A stretch of DNA of 64,000 nucleotides from contig NZ_CP113056.1 of assembly GCF_026625645.1 (NCBI RefSeq), forward strand, positions 558,001 to 622,000, given 5' to 3'. Every line of letters starts with the position of its first letter. Within the stretch, counting starts at the first letter, position 1. Made by a program: the position numbers and the translations under genes. Below, piece after piece: positions 17,958 through 28,735 of the stretch. Source of the DNA: Ancylobacter sp. SL191 (GTDB lineage Bacteria; Pseudomonadota; Alphaproteobacteria; Rhizobiales; Xanthobacteraceae). Under the pieces are notes generated by a model. The model saw only the letters and a list, made by a program, of their open reading frames with translations, was not told the DNA's origin and did not search any database.

Positions 17958-18989
17958 TCAGCTCTTCTTGCCGGTCAGCCAGGAGATCAGCGGGCTTACC
18001 GGCTCGGCCGACTTCGGCATCGCCTCGACCACGATCACCTCCTGCACCTCGCCCTTCTTGAAGGCGGCGAGGAAGGCGTCGTAATCGGCGAGCGAGATGC
18101 AGCCATTGGAATCGCCGCGCGGCCCGAGCAGATAGGGGTGCAGCAGGAAGCCGGTGCGGCCATACATCTTGCCGTCGCCCACGGGCAGCAGGCGCACCGC
18201 CTCGGTACCGTGGAACAGCGCCTCGCGCATCCGCAGCTTGTAGCGGTTGGGCGGGGTCGGGCCGTACATCTTCACATGGACGTAGCGCACGTCATCGAAT
18301 TTGTCGCCATAGCCCGAATGCGCCTCAAGCTTCTTGCCGTTCGGCAGATAGAGCTTGCGCGCCTTGATGTCGTAGACGGCGAACCGGTCCTCGGGGGTCG
18401 GGTAGCGCAACTCGTCCTTGGCCAGCGGCTGCGTCTCGGCCGGGGTCTCGGGCGCGGCTTCCGGCGCCTCATCCTCGGGCAGCGAGGGCGGCAGCATGGC
18501 CATCTGCACCGGCGCGTCCGGCTTCTTGGGCGGCAGCGGGGCGAGGCTCAGCTCATCCTCAGCCGAATCGCCGGGGGTGACGCCGCCAGCGAAGAGCGGC
18601 TTGGTCGGCGGCAGCGGCACGGTGACGACGGTCTCGACGCTCGGCGCCGCGGCGGAGGGAGCATCCGGCGCCGGCACCGGCAGCGCGGCCATCACGGTCG
18701 GGCGCACCGGCATGATCTCATGCCGGAACAGCCAGTCCTTGGGCTGGGCGATCTCGCCGGAGGAATAGAAATTGCGGATGTCGGTCACGCTGTAGAGCGG
18801 CGCCGCCACCGGCACATCCTCGACCTCGACCGCGAAAGGCGCGGGAGCCGCCGGCTGCATCCGCAGCTCGGGCTCGACGCGCGCCGCATCGGCGGGGGTC
18901 GGCACGAAGGCGCTGGACACCCAGGCGGCGGCCACCGCCACGGCGACGAGGCTGGCCGAGCCAAGGATGAAAGTTCCGACAAGCCGCAT
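17958..18989 (-). CDS. L,D-transpeptidase-like periplasmic protein (DUF2778 / Tlde1 fold)
   Basis: 343 aa. A membrane anchor or signal at residues 5-28 precedes a long Pro/Ala-rich linker (~35-190) and a C-terminal domain with H-x-Y-LLGPRGDSNGCISLADY, where the catalytic Cys (~296) is in NGC and the His is in LLHPYLLG. This is the DUF2778 version of the YkuD active site, shared by type VI amidase/transpeptidase effectors and by rhizobial cell-wall enzymes. The anchor and linker, and the lack of any secretion or immunity gene nearby, favour a resident peptidoglycan enzyme over a T6SS effector. ATG start at 18989. Confidence 0.8.
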   Translation of the reverse strand: MRLVGTFILGSASLVAVAVAAAWVSSAFVPTPADAARVEPELRMQPAAPAPFAVEVEDVPVAAPLYSVTDIRNFYSSGEIAQPKDWLFRHEIMPVRPTVMAALPVPAPDAPSAAAPSVETVVTVPLPPTKPLFAGGVTPGDSAEDELSLAPLPPKKPDAPVQMAMLPPSLPEDEAPEAAPETPAETQPLAKDELRYPTPEDRFAVYDIKARKLYLPNGKKLEAHSGYGDKFDDVRYVHVKMYGPTPPNRYKLRMREALFHGTEAVRLLPVGDGKMYGRTGFLLHPYLLGPRGDSNGCISLADYDAFLAAFKKGEVQEVIVVEAMPKSAEPVSPLISWLTGKKS

Positions 18990-19444
18990 CAGGCGTCTCT
19001 ACTCACATAGCGATACAGGCGACGAGCAGGCCCGGCCCGGGTCACCCCCGGACTGTACAGGTCATCCACGGTCGCGAACAGCCCCCGTCTGTGTCGGCCA
19101 TCGACATTGCGGGAAGCTGATCACGCCAAGGCTAGAACTGTTTGGGTAATATTTCATTAATGCCCCAGCGGCAATGCCGCGCCGACTACCGCCCGGCACA
19201 GTTGGCTGCCATGCGGCGCGCGCGGAGCTCTGCCGCGAGATGGCCATAACTGGCGCGGCCCCGCCGCGCTGGCGCCATAACTCGCGCGCCGCCGCGCATG
19301 ATCGCGCGAATTGCCGAAAGGCCGCCTCGCCAGCGCCTGCCGTGCCGCCGGCGTGCCTTTCTCTGGCAGCGGCGCGATCCGATCCCATATCAGCGCAGAG
19401 GCGGCCCCCAAGCGACTTACGACGGGATCGCCCAGGAGAACCTC
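18990..19444. promoter_or_regulatory. 455-bp divergent intergenic region, L,D-transpeptidase / hsp20
   Basis: No gene is visible. At 19146-19160 the sequence GTAA-N7-TTAA is a 7-of-8 match to the CtrA box (TTAA-N7-TTAA) read on the minus strand, on the transpeptidase side. At 19384-19390 CCCATAT, with a weak upstream CTCTGGC-like element, is a possible RpoH -10 element on the hsp20 side. Both are pattern matches only. I found no ROSE-type thermometer motif next to the hsp20 ribosome binding site. Confidence 0.3.
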
Positions 19445-19864
19445 ATGACGAATTCTGACCCCCGCGCCTGGATGTGGTCGGACGCGATCGAGATGCTCAA
19501 TCGCGCCGAGCGCATGCACCGCGAGATGTTCCAGCCGGCGCGGCGGACGGAGGCGCCGGTGCGCCACCGCGCCCCTTGCTGGGAGCCGCCGGTCGACGTG
19601 CTGGAGACCGAGCGCGAGCTGATCGTGCTCGCCGCCCTCCCCGGCGTCGATCCCGAGCGGATGACCGCGACCATTCAGAACGGCGTGCTGACCATTGCCG
19701 GCGAGCGCATCCTGCCGGCCGAGTTCCACCGCGCCACCATTCACCGCATGGAGCTGCCGCAGGGCCGCTTCGAGCGCCATCTCGGCCTGCCCGCCGGGCG
19801 CTACGAGGTCGCGCGCCCGCGCGTCGTCAATGGCTGCCTCGCCATCGTGCTGCGCAAGCTGTGA
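19445..19864 (+). CDS. Small heat-shock protein, Hsp20/alpha-crystallin family
   Basis: 139-aa cytoplasmic holdase from ATG 19445, with AGGAG 6-10 nt upstream. The alpha-crystallin domain is recognisable: PPVDVLETERELIVLAALPGV, then QNGVLTIAGER and the terminal AIVLRKL in place of the usual I-x-I tail. The N-terminal arm is short. Some members of this type are called HspC-like. The lon gene follows after 14 bp, forming a chaperone-protease unit that would act on unfolded proteins under heat or other stress. Confidence 0.88.
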   Translation: MTNSDPRAWMWSDAIEMLNRAERMHREMFQPARRTEAPVRHRAPCWEPPVDVLETERELIVLAALPGVDPERMTATIQNGVLTIAGERILPAEFHRATIHRMELPQGRFERHLGLPAGRYEVARPRVVNGCLAIVLRKL

Positions 19865-19878
19865 GAGGGGGAGAAATC

Positions 19879-22341
<2,463 letters not shown>

Positions 22342-22353
22342 GACAGCTGATGG

Positions 22354-22381
22354 CCGGCGCCCGGTCTGTAACGGGCGCCGG
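22354..22381 (+). terminator. Probable terminator hairpin after lon
   Basis: A perfect 10-bp GC stem (CCGGCGCCCG / CGGGCGCCGG) with an 8-nt loop, 12 bp after the lon stop. It has no T-run, so it is a weak intrinsic terminator or an mRNA 3' stabiliser. Confidence 0.55.
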
Positions 22382-22470
22382 ACGGCACGGCAGATGACGG
22401 CGCGGAACTTACCGGCTACAGCCTAGAGCGAGGGCCCCATGCCCCGCCTCGCGCCGCACCGGGATCGCGC

Positions 22471-23904
22471 ATGTACACCTTCTGGTCGACCTACTGGCCG
22501 CACATCTTCCTGGTCGTCTCGACCCTGATCGGCGTCGTCGCGGCGATCCATGCCGCCATGACCAAGGACGATGTGCGCGCCGCTATTGGCTGGGTCGGCG
22601 TGATCCTGCTCTCGCCGGTGATCGGCGCCTTCCTCTATCTCGTTGCCGGCATTAACCGAATCCGCAAGACGGCGGCCGGGCGGCGGCGCGCCAGCCAGCA
22701 CCGGCGCCCCCATCACGAACGCCCGCCCATCGCCATCTCGCTCTCGCCGGGCCTCTCGGCGATGAAGCGGCTGGGCGACCGGGTGAGCACCCATCCGCTC
22801 ACCACCGGCAATGCGGTGCGCCTGCTCGACAGCGGCGACGAGGCCTACCCGGACATGCTGGCGGCGATCCGCACGGCGCGGCGCCACATCGCCATGTCCA
22901 CCTACATTTTCGACAATGACGCCATCGGCGTCGAGGTCGCCGACGCCCTCATCGCCGCCCAGCGCCGCGGCGTCGCCGTGCGCGTGCTGATCGACGCCAT
23001 CGGCGCGCGCTATTCGCGCCCCTCCATCGTCGGCAGGCTGCGCCAGGGCGGCGTGACCACGGCGCTTTTCATGGGCAATCTCATCGGCTTGCGCCTGCCC
23101 TACGCCAATCTGCGCAGCCATCGCAAGATGCTGATCGTCGATGGCGAACTCGGCTTCACCGGCGGTATGAACATCCGCGCGCAGTTCACCAGCCGCTATG
23201 CCGGCGACGATCCCGCGCGCGACACGCATTTCCGCATCGAGGGCCCGGCGGTCGAGCAGTTGCTCACCGTGTTCTACGAGGACTGGTCCTTCACCACCGG
23301 CGAGGTACTCGACGGCGCCGCCTGGGCGGAGGCGCCGGAGGGCCCGCCGCGCGGCGAGGTGGCGGTGCGCGTGGTGCCCTCGGGGCCGGACCGCAACATT
23401 GCCTGCGCCCACAACATCATCATGGGCGCGCTCGCCATGGCGCAGAGCCGGGTGCGCATCTGCTCGCCCTATTTCCTGCCCGATCAACAGCTGATCGGCG
23501 CGCTGGCGGTGGCCGGGCGGCGCGGCGTGGAGGTGGATATCGTCATTCCCTCCGCCAACAACCTCAAGCTCGTCGATTACGCGATGACCGCGCAGCTCGA
23601 CCAGGTGCTGGAAGGCGAATGCCGGGTCTGGCGCGCCGGCGGCATGTTCGACCATTCCAAGCTGATGGCGGTGGACGGCGCCTGGGCCTATGTCGGCTCG
23701 TCCAATCTCGATCCGCGCAGCCTCAGGCTCAATTTCGAGCTGGATCTTGAGCTCTACCACACCGCCATCGCCGGGGCGGTGGAAGCGCGCATTGGCGCGA
23801 TGGTGGCGACAGCGACGCCGGAGACCTTGGCGACGCTGGGCGAGCGCCCTTTCCTCAAGCGCCTGCGCAACCGCGCCATCTGGCTCGCCTCGCCTTATCT
23901 CTGA
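22471..23904 (+). CDS. cls: Cardiolipin synthase, phospholipase D family
   Basis: 477-aa inner-membrane enzyme that joins phosphatidylglycerol molecules into cardiolipin. Two N-terminal helices (~8-30 and ~38-62) precede two phospholipase D domains, each with an HKD motif: SHRKMLIVDGELGFTGGMN (~215) and DHSKLMAVDGAWAYVGSSN (~392). ATG start at 22471. It is convergent with glnII and is a single-gene unit. Confidence 0.92.
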   Translation: MYTFWSTYWPHIFLVVSTLIGVVAAIHAAMTKDDVRAAIGWVGVILLSPVIGAFLYLVAGINRIRKTAAGRRRASQHRRPHHERPPIAISLSPGLSAMKRLGDRVSTHPLTTGNAVRLLDSGDEAYPDMLAAIRTARRHIAMSTYIFDNDAIGVEVADALIAAQRRGVAVRVLIDAIGARYSRPSIVGRLRQGGVTTALFMGNLIGLRLPYANLRSHRKMLIVDGELGFTGGMNIRAQFTSRYAGDDPARDTHFRIEGPAVEQLLTVFYEDWSFTTGEVLDGAAWAEAPEGPPRGEVAVRVVPSGPDRNIACAHNIIMGALAMAQSRVRICSPYFLPDQQLIGALAVAGRRGVEVDIVIPSANNLKLVDYAMTAQLDQVLEGECRVWRAGGMFDHSKLMAVDGAWAYVGSSNLDPRSLRLNFELDLELYHTAIAGAVEARIGAMVATATPETLATLGERPFLKRLRNRAIWLASPYL

Positions 23905-23944
23905 GGCCGCCGGACGCGCGCCGGGCGGCAACGAACAGCCGGAT

Positions 23945-23978
23945 CAAAAACAAAAAGCCAGCCCCGAAGGGCTGGCTT
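23945..23978 (-). terminator. Rho-independent terminator of glnII
   Basis: A perfect 10-bp stem (AAGCCAGCCC / GGGCTGGCTT) closing a tetraloop that reads TTCG on the minus strand, followed on that strand by TTTGTTTTTG. It is the strongest intrinsic terminator in the window and faces the end of glnII. As an A-tract-flanked hairpin it may also serve cls from the other side. Confidence 0.9.
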
Positions 23979-23983
23979 GAGGG

Positions 23984-24029
23984 GAGACGCGTTGCGTCTC
24001 GGGAGCTTGTCGGAGCCCGCGAGGGCTCC
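23984..24029 (-). other. Two extra hairpins in the glnII 3' untranslated region
   Basis: GAGACGC-gtt-GCGTCTC (23984-24000) and GGAGCCC-gcga-GGGCTCC (24012-24029) are each perfect 7-bp stems between the glnII stop and its terminator. With the terminator they form three consecutive hairpins. A role in mRNA stability or end processing is possible. Confidence 0.5.
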
Positions 24030-24082
24030 TGAAGTCCACCGGAGGAAAGCGCCCGAGCGAGTGCCGGGCGCCAACCTCGCGA

Positions 24083-25117
24083 TCACGCCGCCGCGACGGC
24101 TGCGGTGGGGACTTCCGAAATGGTCTTCAGGATCTGCGAGGCGATGGCGTAGGGGTCGCCCTGGGAGTTCGGGCGGCGATCCTCGAGATAGCCCTTGTAG
24201 TCATTGCGCACGAAGCTGTGCGGAACGCGGATCGACGCGCCACGATCGGCCACACCGTAGGAGAACTTGTTCCACGGGGCGGTCTCGTGCTTGCCGGTCA
24301 GACGCAGGTGGTTGTCCGGACCGTAGACGTCGATGTGCTCCTTCCAGTTCTTGCTGAAGGCGGCCATCAGAGCCTCGAAATACTCCTTGCCGCCGACTTC
24401 ACGCAGATACTTGGTGGAGAAGTTGGCGTGCATGCCCGAGCCGTTCCAGTCGGTGTCGCCGAGCGGCTTGCAGTGGAACTCGATGTCCACGCCATACTGT
24501 TCGGTCAGGCGGAGCAGCAGGTAACGGGCGATCCACACCTCGTCAGCGGCCTTCTTGGAGCCCTTGCCGAAAATCTGGAACTCCCACTGGCCCTTCGCGA
24601 CTTCCGCGTTGATGCCTTCGTGGTTGATGCCGGCCTCGAGGCAGAGCTCGAGATGCTCTTCCACGATCTCGCGGGCAACGTCGCCGACATTCTTGTAGCC
24701 GACGCCGGTGTAGTACGGGCCCTGCGGCGCGGGATAGCCATGCTCGGGGAAGCCGAGCGGACGGCCGTCCTTGTAGAAGAAGTATTCCTGCTCGAAGCCG
24801 AACCAGGCGCCTTCATCGTCGAGAATGGTGGCGCGGGTGTTGGTCGCGTGCGGGGTGACACCATCGGGCATCATCACTTCGCACATAACCAGGGCGCCGT
24901 TCTTGCGGGCCGGATCCGGGTAGACCGCGACCGGCTTGAGCACGCAATCCGAGCTGTGGCCTTCGGCCTGCTGGGTCGACGAGCCGTCAAAGCCCCACAG
25001 CGGGAGTTCCTCGAGCGAGGGGAAGTGGTCGAATTCCTTGATCTGCGTCTTGCCACGCAGGTTCGGCGTCGGCTTGTAGCCGTCGAGCCAGATATACTCG
25101 AGTTTGTACTTCGTCAT
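24083..25117 (-). CDS. glnII: Glutamine synthetase type II (eukaryote-like)
   Basis: 344-aa cytoplasmic enzyme that makes glutamine from glutamate, ammonia and ATP. The length and motifs are those of GSII, not the ~470-aa GSI: WGFDGSSTQQAEGHSSDC, FGFEQEYFF, GINHEGINAEVAKGQWEFQ, GDTDWNGSGMHANFS and DRGASIRVP. GSII is typical of rhizobia and relatives, where it is made under nitrogen limitation. A sigma-54 promoter lies ~100 bp upstream, and a gstI-like gene is divergent from it, as in Rhizobium. A T-rich terminator follows. Confidence 0.96.
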   Translation of the reverse strand: MTKYKLEYIWLDGYKPTPNLRGKTQIKEFDHFPSLEELPLWGFDGSSTQQAEGHSSDCVLKPVAVYPDPARKNGALVMCEVMMPDGVTPHATNTRATILDDEGAWFGFEQEYFFYKDGRPLGFPEHGYPAPQGPYYTGVGYKNVGDVAREIVEEHLELCLEAGINHEGINAEVAKGQWEFQIFGKGSKKAADEVWIARYLLLRLTEQYGVDIEFHCKPLGDTDWNGSGMHANFSTKYLREVGGKEYFEALMAAFSKNWKEHIDVYGPDNHLRLTGKHETAPWNKFSYGVADRGASIRVPHSFVRNDYKGYLEDRRPNSQGDPYAIASQILKTISEVPTAAVAAA

Positions 25118-25215
25118 TGCGTATCTCTCACAAGCTTAAGACCGGTGCCGCAGGCCCCCCGGTCACTTCGCCGGCCGCGCGAGAAGTCGGTCGACCGCCA
25201 ACGGCTGCCAACTAC

Positions 25216-25234
25216 AAGCAGGAGGCGTGCCAAC
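25216..25234 (-). promoter_or_regulatory. Sigma-54 (-24/-12) promoter of glnII
   Basis: On the minus strand TTGGCAC-gcctcc-TGCTT places GG and GC exactly 10 nt apart, the diagnostic RpoN spacing. It would start transcription near 25206, giving a ~90-nt leader for glnII. This fits the known NtrC/RpoN control of glnII in rhizobia. Confidence 0.75.
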
Positions 25235-25482
25235 TCCCGCGAACGCGCGCCAGGATGGGTGGTCGCGCGGATCACGAGCGCGCGACAGGGGAACGGTCGG
25301 CGGCCCCGTTACCGGCGACGCGGAGCCGGGCACCGGGAAAACGCGCCTTGCGCCCGCAGGATAGCGCCCGCACGACACCAGCCTCGCGAAAGCCCACGCA
25401 ACCAAACTGCCATCGTCGCCGTTAACGCACGGGATAAGTCCGGCAATCTCGGCACTGCACAATTTCTGATCTTCTTGTGATC

Positions 25483-25501
25483 GCAAAATGTGCATTTTGC
25501 A
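25483..25501. promoter_or_regulatory. Inverted repeat in glnII-gstI region, possible NtrC or other operator
   Basis: GCAAAATG-TG-CATTTTGC is an 8-bp inverted repeat, and a TGCAC half-site lies at 25455-25459. It is ~250 bp upstream of the glnII sigma-54 promoter and ~80 bp before the gstI-like start. It could be an enhancer for glnII or an operator or promoter element for gstI. The half-site order does not match the NtrC consensus well. Confidence 0.35.
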
Positions 25502-25577
25502 CCTACGCCATGCCGAACGTGCTATTATGCCGTCAAGGGCTGATGCGGGAACGCGCAGCCGAACAAGGAGAAACAGG

Positions 25578-25763
25578 ATGAGTGCCAGCGTTCATCGCGA
25601 GAGTGCGACGATCTACCAGTTCCCGGTCGGCGGGCGGGCCGGCGCAACCAGCCGTTCCGCGGATGACCGCGCCCGGCGCGAAGCCACCCAGGTGCCCGCT
25701 ATCTGCTTCGGCAGCTGGTATCATGAGGACGCGATCAAGGAAGATAAGGGACGCAAGAACTGA
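25578..25763 (+). CDS. gstI: GstI-like small protein (DUF2735), candidate translational inhibitor of glnII
   Basis: 61 aa from ATG 25578, with AAGGAG about 8 nt upstream; the longer open frame from 25488 has no such signal. Two blocks mark the DUF2735 family: IYQFPVGGRAG near the N-terminus and ICFGSWYHEDAI near the C-terminus. In Rhizobium leguminosarum a 63-aa protein encoded divergently from glnII, GstI, blocks glnII translation. Size, position and orientation match that precedent here, so the assignment rests on sequence plus synteny. It has its own strong terminator. Confidence 0.8.
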   Translation: MSASVHRESATIYQFPVGGRAGATSRSADDRARREATQVPAICFGSWYHEDAIKEDKGRKN

Positions 25764-25825
25764 GACCGGTCCGCGTGCCCCTCATGAGACAGCCACGCGC
25801 AGCGCGTTCACCAGCAGCGATTCCC

Positions 25826-25862
25826 AGAGGGCCGGCGACCTGACGTCCGGCCCTCTTTGTTT
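25826..25862 (+). terminator. Rho-independent terminator after the gstI-like gene
   Basis: A perfect 10-bp stem (AGAGGGCCGG / CCGGCCCTCT) with an 11-nt loop, followed by TTGTTT. It lies between the gstI-like gene and the convergent glutaminase gene. Confidence 0.88.
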
Positions 25863-25899
25863 CTGACGTGCCGTGTGATGACGGCGGCCACCGAACCGC

Positions 25900-26826
25900 T
25901 CAGCCGAAGATCGACCAGCCCATGCGCTGCGTCAGCAATTCCAGCGCGATGCGCCCGAGATGGGAATTGCCGCTGGCGTCCAGCCCCGGCGACCATACCG
26001 CGATCGACGCCCGGCGCGGCGCCACCGCCAGAATGCCCCCGCCCACCCCGCTCTTGCCCGGCAGGCCGACGCGATAGGCGAACTCGCCCGAGCCGTCATA
26101 ATGGCCGCAGGTCAGCATCACCGCATTGATGCGCCGCGCCCGCTCCGGCGACACCACCGAATAGCCGGTCGACGGATTGCGCCCACCATGGGCGAGGAAC
26201 CGCCCGGCCATGGCGAGCTGGCGGCAGGTCATCGCGATCGCGCAATGGTGGAAATACACGCCCAGCGTGTAATCGACCGGGTTCTCCAGAACGTCGAACG
26301 CCTTCATGTAATTGGCCAGCGCCCGGTTGCGGAAGCCGGTTCGCTGCTCGGACGCCGCCACCTTGTCGTCGATGGAGATGTTGGTGTCCTCGGCGATGAA
26401 GTGCAGGAAGCGCAGGATCTCGCCCAACGCCTCGCGCGGCTGGTGGCCGGAGAGGATGGCGTCGGTGACGGCGATGGCGCCGGCATTGATGAAGGGATTG
26501 CGGGGAACACCGTGCTCGGCCTCAAGCTGCACGATGGAGTTGAACGGGCTGCCTGACGGCTCGCGCCCGACCCGCCGCCACAGACGGTCGCCGATCTTGC
26601 CGAGCGCCAGGGTGAGGGTGAAGACCTTGGAGACGCTCTGGATGGAAAACGGCACGTCGCAGTCGCCGGCGGCGGCGACGGTGCCGTCCGCGTCCACCAC
26701 GGCGATGCCGAAGGCCGCGGGATCGACATTGGCGAGCTCGGGGATATAGGTCGCCACCTCGCCGCGATCGGGGCGGGCGCGCATCTCCTCAGCGATCTCA
26801 CGGACGGTCTGGGCGAGGTCGGGCAC
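25900..26826 (-). CDS. glsA: Glutaminase
   Basis: 308-aa serine-dependent enzyme that hydrolyses glutamine to glutamate and ammonia. It has the beta-lactamase-like S-x-x-K active site ([10 protein letters not shown]), plus [14 protein letters not shown]-like YFHHCAI and GKSGVGGGI near the C-terminus. Length is typical (~308). Start ATG 26826. It lies beside glnII/gstI and catalyses the reverse flux, so this stretch is a glutamine-balance locus, though it has its own promoter. Confidence 0.94.
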   Translation of the reverse strand: MPDLAQTVREIAEEMRARPDRGEVATYIPELANVDPAAFGIAVVDADGTVAAAGDCDVPFSIQSVSKVFTLTLALGKIGDRLWRRVGREPSGSPFNSIVQLEAEHGVPRNPFINAGAIAVTDAILSGHQPREALGEILRFLHFIAEDTNISIDDKVAASEQRTGFRNRALANYMKAFDVLENPVDYTLGVYFHHCAIAMTCRQLAMAGRFLAHGGRNPSTGYSVVSPERARRINAVMLTCGHYDGSGEFAYRVGLPGKSGVGGGILAVAPRRASIAVWSPGLDASGNSHLGRIALELLTQRMGWSIFG

Positions 26827-27008
26827 GGGCGGGGGGATTCCTCAGGCAGCTGGGCAGGGTTTCGGCAGGGCGGCGGACGTCACCGCGTCCTTGCAATAGC
26901 CAAGCCGCGCCGCAACCGCCAGCCCGCACGCCGTCGGCGCGACGCGCCGGACGGCTGGCCTCACCCGCACACACTGGCCTGACACTCCACCTCACTGCAC
27001 TGACAATC

Positions 27009-27026
27009 CACCGCCCGCGGGCGGTG
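27009..27026 (-). terminator. GC palindrome after glpK, possible operon terminator
   Basis: An 18-bp perfect palindrome (CACCGCCCG / CGGGCGGTG) 12 bp past the glpK stop. No T-run follows. It lies where the end of the long glycerol operon transcript is expected. Confidence 0.45.
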
Positions 27027-27037
27027 AAAACCCGGTG

Positions 27038-28543
27038 TCAGGGCATCGTCAGGCGGCGCACCGCGTCCTGCCAGCCGGCGAGCTTGGCGGTGCGGGTCTC
27101 CGGCGCCATGGTCGGCATGAAGCGCCGGTCGAGCCGCCAGCTATCGGCGAAGCGCTCCGGCGCCGGCAGGATTCCGGCTTGAAAACCAGCGAGATAGGCC
27201 GCGCCCAGCGCCGTCGTCTCGCGCACCACCGGCCGGTCGACCGGCGCCGCGAGGAGATCCGAGAGGCGCTGCATGGCGAGATTCGAAGCCGCCATGCCGC
27301 CATCGACGCGCAGCACGGTCGCCCGCGCCGACGCCTTGCCGCTCGCCTGCTTCCAGTCGGCGCGCATCGCCTCCAGGAGGTCAGAGGTTTGATAACAAAC
27401 GCTTTCCAGCGCCGCGAGGGCGAATTCCGCCCGCGTGGTGGCTCGCGTCAGGCCGAAGATCGCGCCGCGCACATCCGGGTTCCAGTGCGGCGCGCCGAGG
27501 CCGACAAAGGCCGGCACGAGATAGATCTGCTGGGCCGGATCGGCGGTCTCGGCCAGCGCCTCGCTCTCGGCCGACGTGCCGATGATGCCGAGCCCGTCGC
27601 GCAGCCACTGCACCGCCGCGCCGGCAACAAAGATAGATCCTTCAAGGGCATAGGTACGCTTGCCGGCGATTTGATAGGCGATGGTGGTGAGCAGCCGGTT
27701 GGACGAGGCGACCGGCGTGTCACCGGTGTTGAGCAGAACGAAGCAGCCCGTGCCATAGGTCGACTTGATCATGCCCGGCTGGAAACAGGCCTGGCCGACG
27801 GTGGCCGCCTGCTGGTCGCCGGCGATGCCGCCAATGGCAATGGCGCCGCCAAAGAATTCCGGCCGCGTGGTGCCGAAGGCGGCGGCGGAATCCTTCACCT
27901 CCGGCAGGATCGAACGCGGCACCCGCAGGAGCGCCAGCATGTCCTCGTCCCATTCGCCGGTGCGGATGTTGAACAGCAGCGTCCGCGCGGCATTGGTCGC
28001 ATCGGTCGCATGAACCTCGCCGCCGGTAAGCTTCCACAACAGCCAGGAATCGACCGTGCCGAAAGCGAGCTCGCCCCGCTCGGCGCGCGCGCGAGCGCCC
28101 GGCACATGGTCGAGGATCCAGCTGATCTTGGTGCCGGAGAAATAGGGGTCGAGGATGAGGCCGGTGCGCTCGCTCACCATCGGCTCATGCCCCTCGGCGC
28201 GCAGCTTGGCGCAGAGTTCGGCGGTGCGGCGGTCCTGCCAGACAATGGCCCGGTAGATCGCCGTGCCGGTGCGGCGGTCCCACACCACGGTGGTCTCGCG
28301 CTGATTGGTGATGCCGATGGAGGCGATGTCGGCGGCACTCGCGCCGGCCTTGGCGATGGCCTCGCGGCAGGTGGCGAGCGTGGTCTGCCAGAGATCCTCC
28401 GCCTCATGCTCGACCCAGCCAGATGCCGGGAAGTGCTGGGGAAACTCCTGCTGCGCCATGGCGGCGATGGAGGTGTCTGGCCGGAACAGGATGGCACGCG
28501 AGGACGTCGTGCCCTGATCGATCGCAAGCAGATAGGAACTCAT
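27038..28543 (-). CDS. glpK: Glycerol kinase
   Basis: 501-aa cytoplasmic FGGY kinase that converts glycerol to glycerol-3-phosphate. It starts ATG 28543 with GAGGTGA upstream. Motifs: [12 protein letters not shown] (N-terminal phosphate loop), [34 protein letters not shown], and the FGGY signature near [19 protein letters not shown]. It is the last gene of the glpD-S-T-P-Q-U-V-K unit, 192 bp behind the binding-protein gene with an intervening hairpin. The kinase would trap glycerol imported by GlpSTPQUV for GlpD. Confidence 0.96.
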   Translation of the reverse strand: MSSYLLAIDQGTTSSRAILFRPDTSIAAMAQQEFPQHFPASGWVEHEAEDLWQTTLATCREAIAKAGASAADIASIGITNQRETTVVWDRRTGTAIYRAIVWQDRRTAELCAKLRAEGHEPMVSERTGLILDPYFSGTKISWILDHVPGARARAERGELAFGTVDSWLLWKLTGGEVHATDATNAARTLLFNIRTGEWDEDMLALLRVPRSILPEVKDSAAAFGTTRPEFFGGAIAIGGIAGDQQAATVGQACFQPGMIKSTYGTGCFVLLNTGDTPVASSNRLLTTIAYQIAGKRTYALEGSIFVAGAAVQWLRDGLGIIGTSAESEALAETADPAQQIYLVPAFVGLGAPHWNPDVRGAIFGLTRATTRAEFALAALESVCYQTSDLLEAMRADWKQASGKASARATVLRVDGGMAASNLAMQRLSDLLAAPVDRPVVRETTALGAAYLAGFQAGILPAPERFADSWRLDRRFMPTMAPETRTAKLAGWQDAVRRLTMP

Positions 28544-28690
28544 GACGTCACCTCGAAGGCTGCGGGCGCATCGGAGCCCGGCGCCTGCCGACGCGCAAGG
28601 GGGCGGCAGCAAGCGAGCCGGCACGCAGGGCGGCACCATCTGCCATGATCGGAAGGAAAAGTCGCGGGAGAGCCCGCCCTAAAAGGCGGC

Positions 28691-28716
28691 GCCCTCTCCC
28701 CATGCGGGGAGAGGGC
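28691..28716 (-). terminator. Strong hairpin between glpV and glpK
   Basis: A perfect 11-bp stem (GCCCTCTCCCC / GGGGAGAGGGC) with the loop ATGC. On the minus strand TTTT follows 6 nt later. It could be a partial terminator or an RNase barrier that keeps glpV mRNA more abundant than glpK, common for binding-protein genes. Similar hairpins are a frequent dispersed repeat in alphaproteobacteria. Confidence 0.6.
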
Positions 28717-28735
28717 GTGCGTCACGTCAGACGGC

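Noticed and set aside
17958..18989. Type VI secretion Tlde1 effector
   Set aside because: It has an N-terminal anchor and long Pro/Ala linker, and no immunity or secretion gene nearby.
19130..19444. ROSE-type RNA thermometer before hsp20
   Set aside because: No UUGCU-like anti-Shine-Dalgarno hairpin lies next to the AGGAG at 19434.
26798..26995. 65-aa open frame upstream of the glutaminase
   Set aside because: No ribosome binding site or family resemblance; it overlaps the glsA start in GC-rich intergenic DNA.
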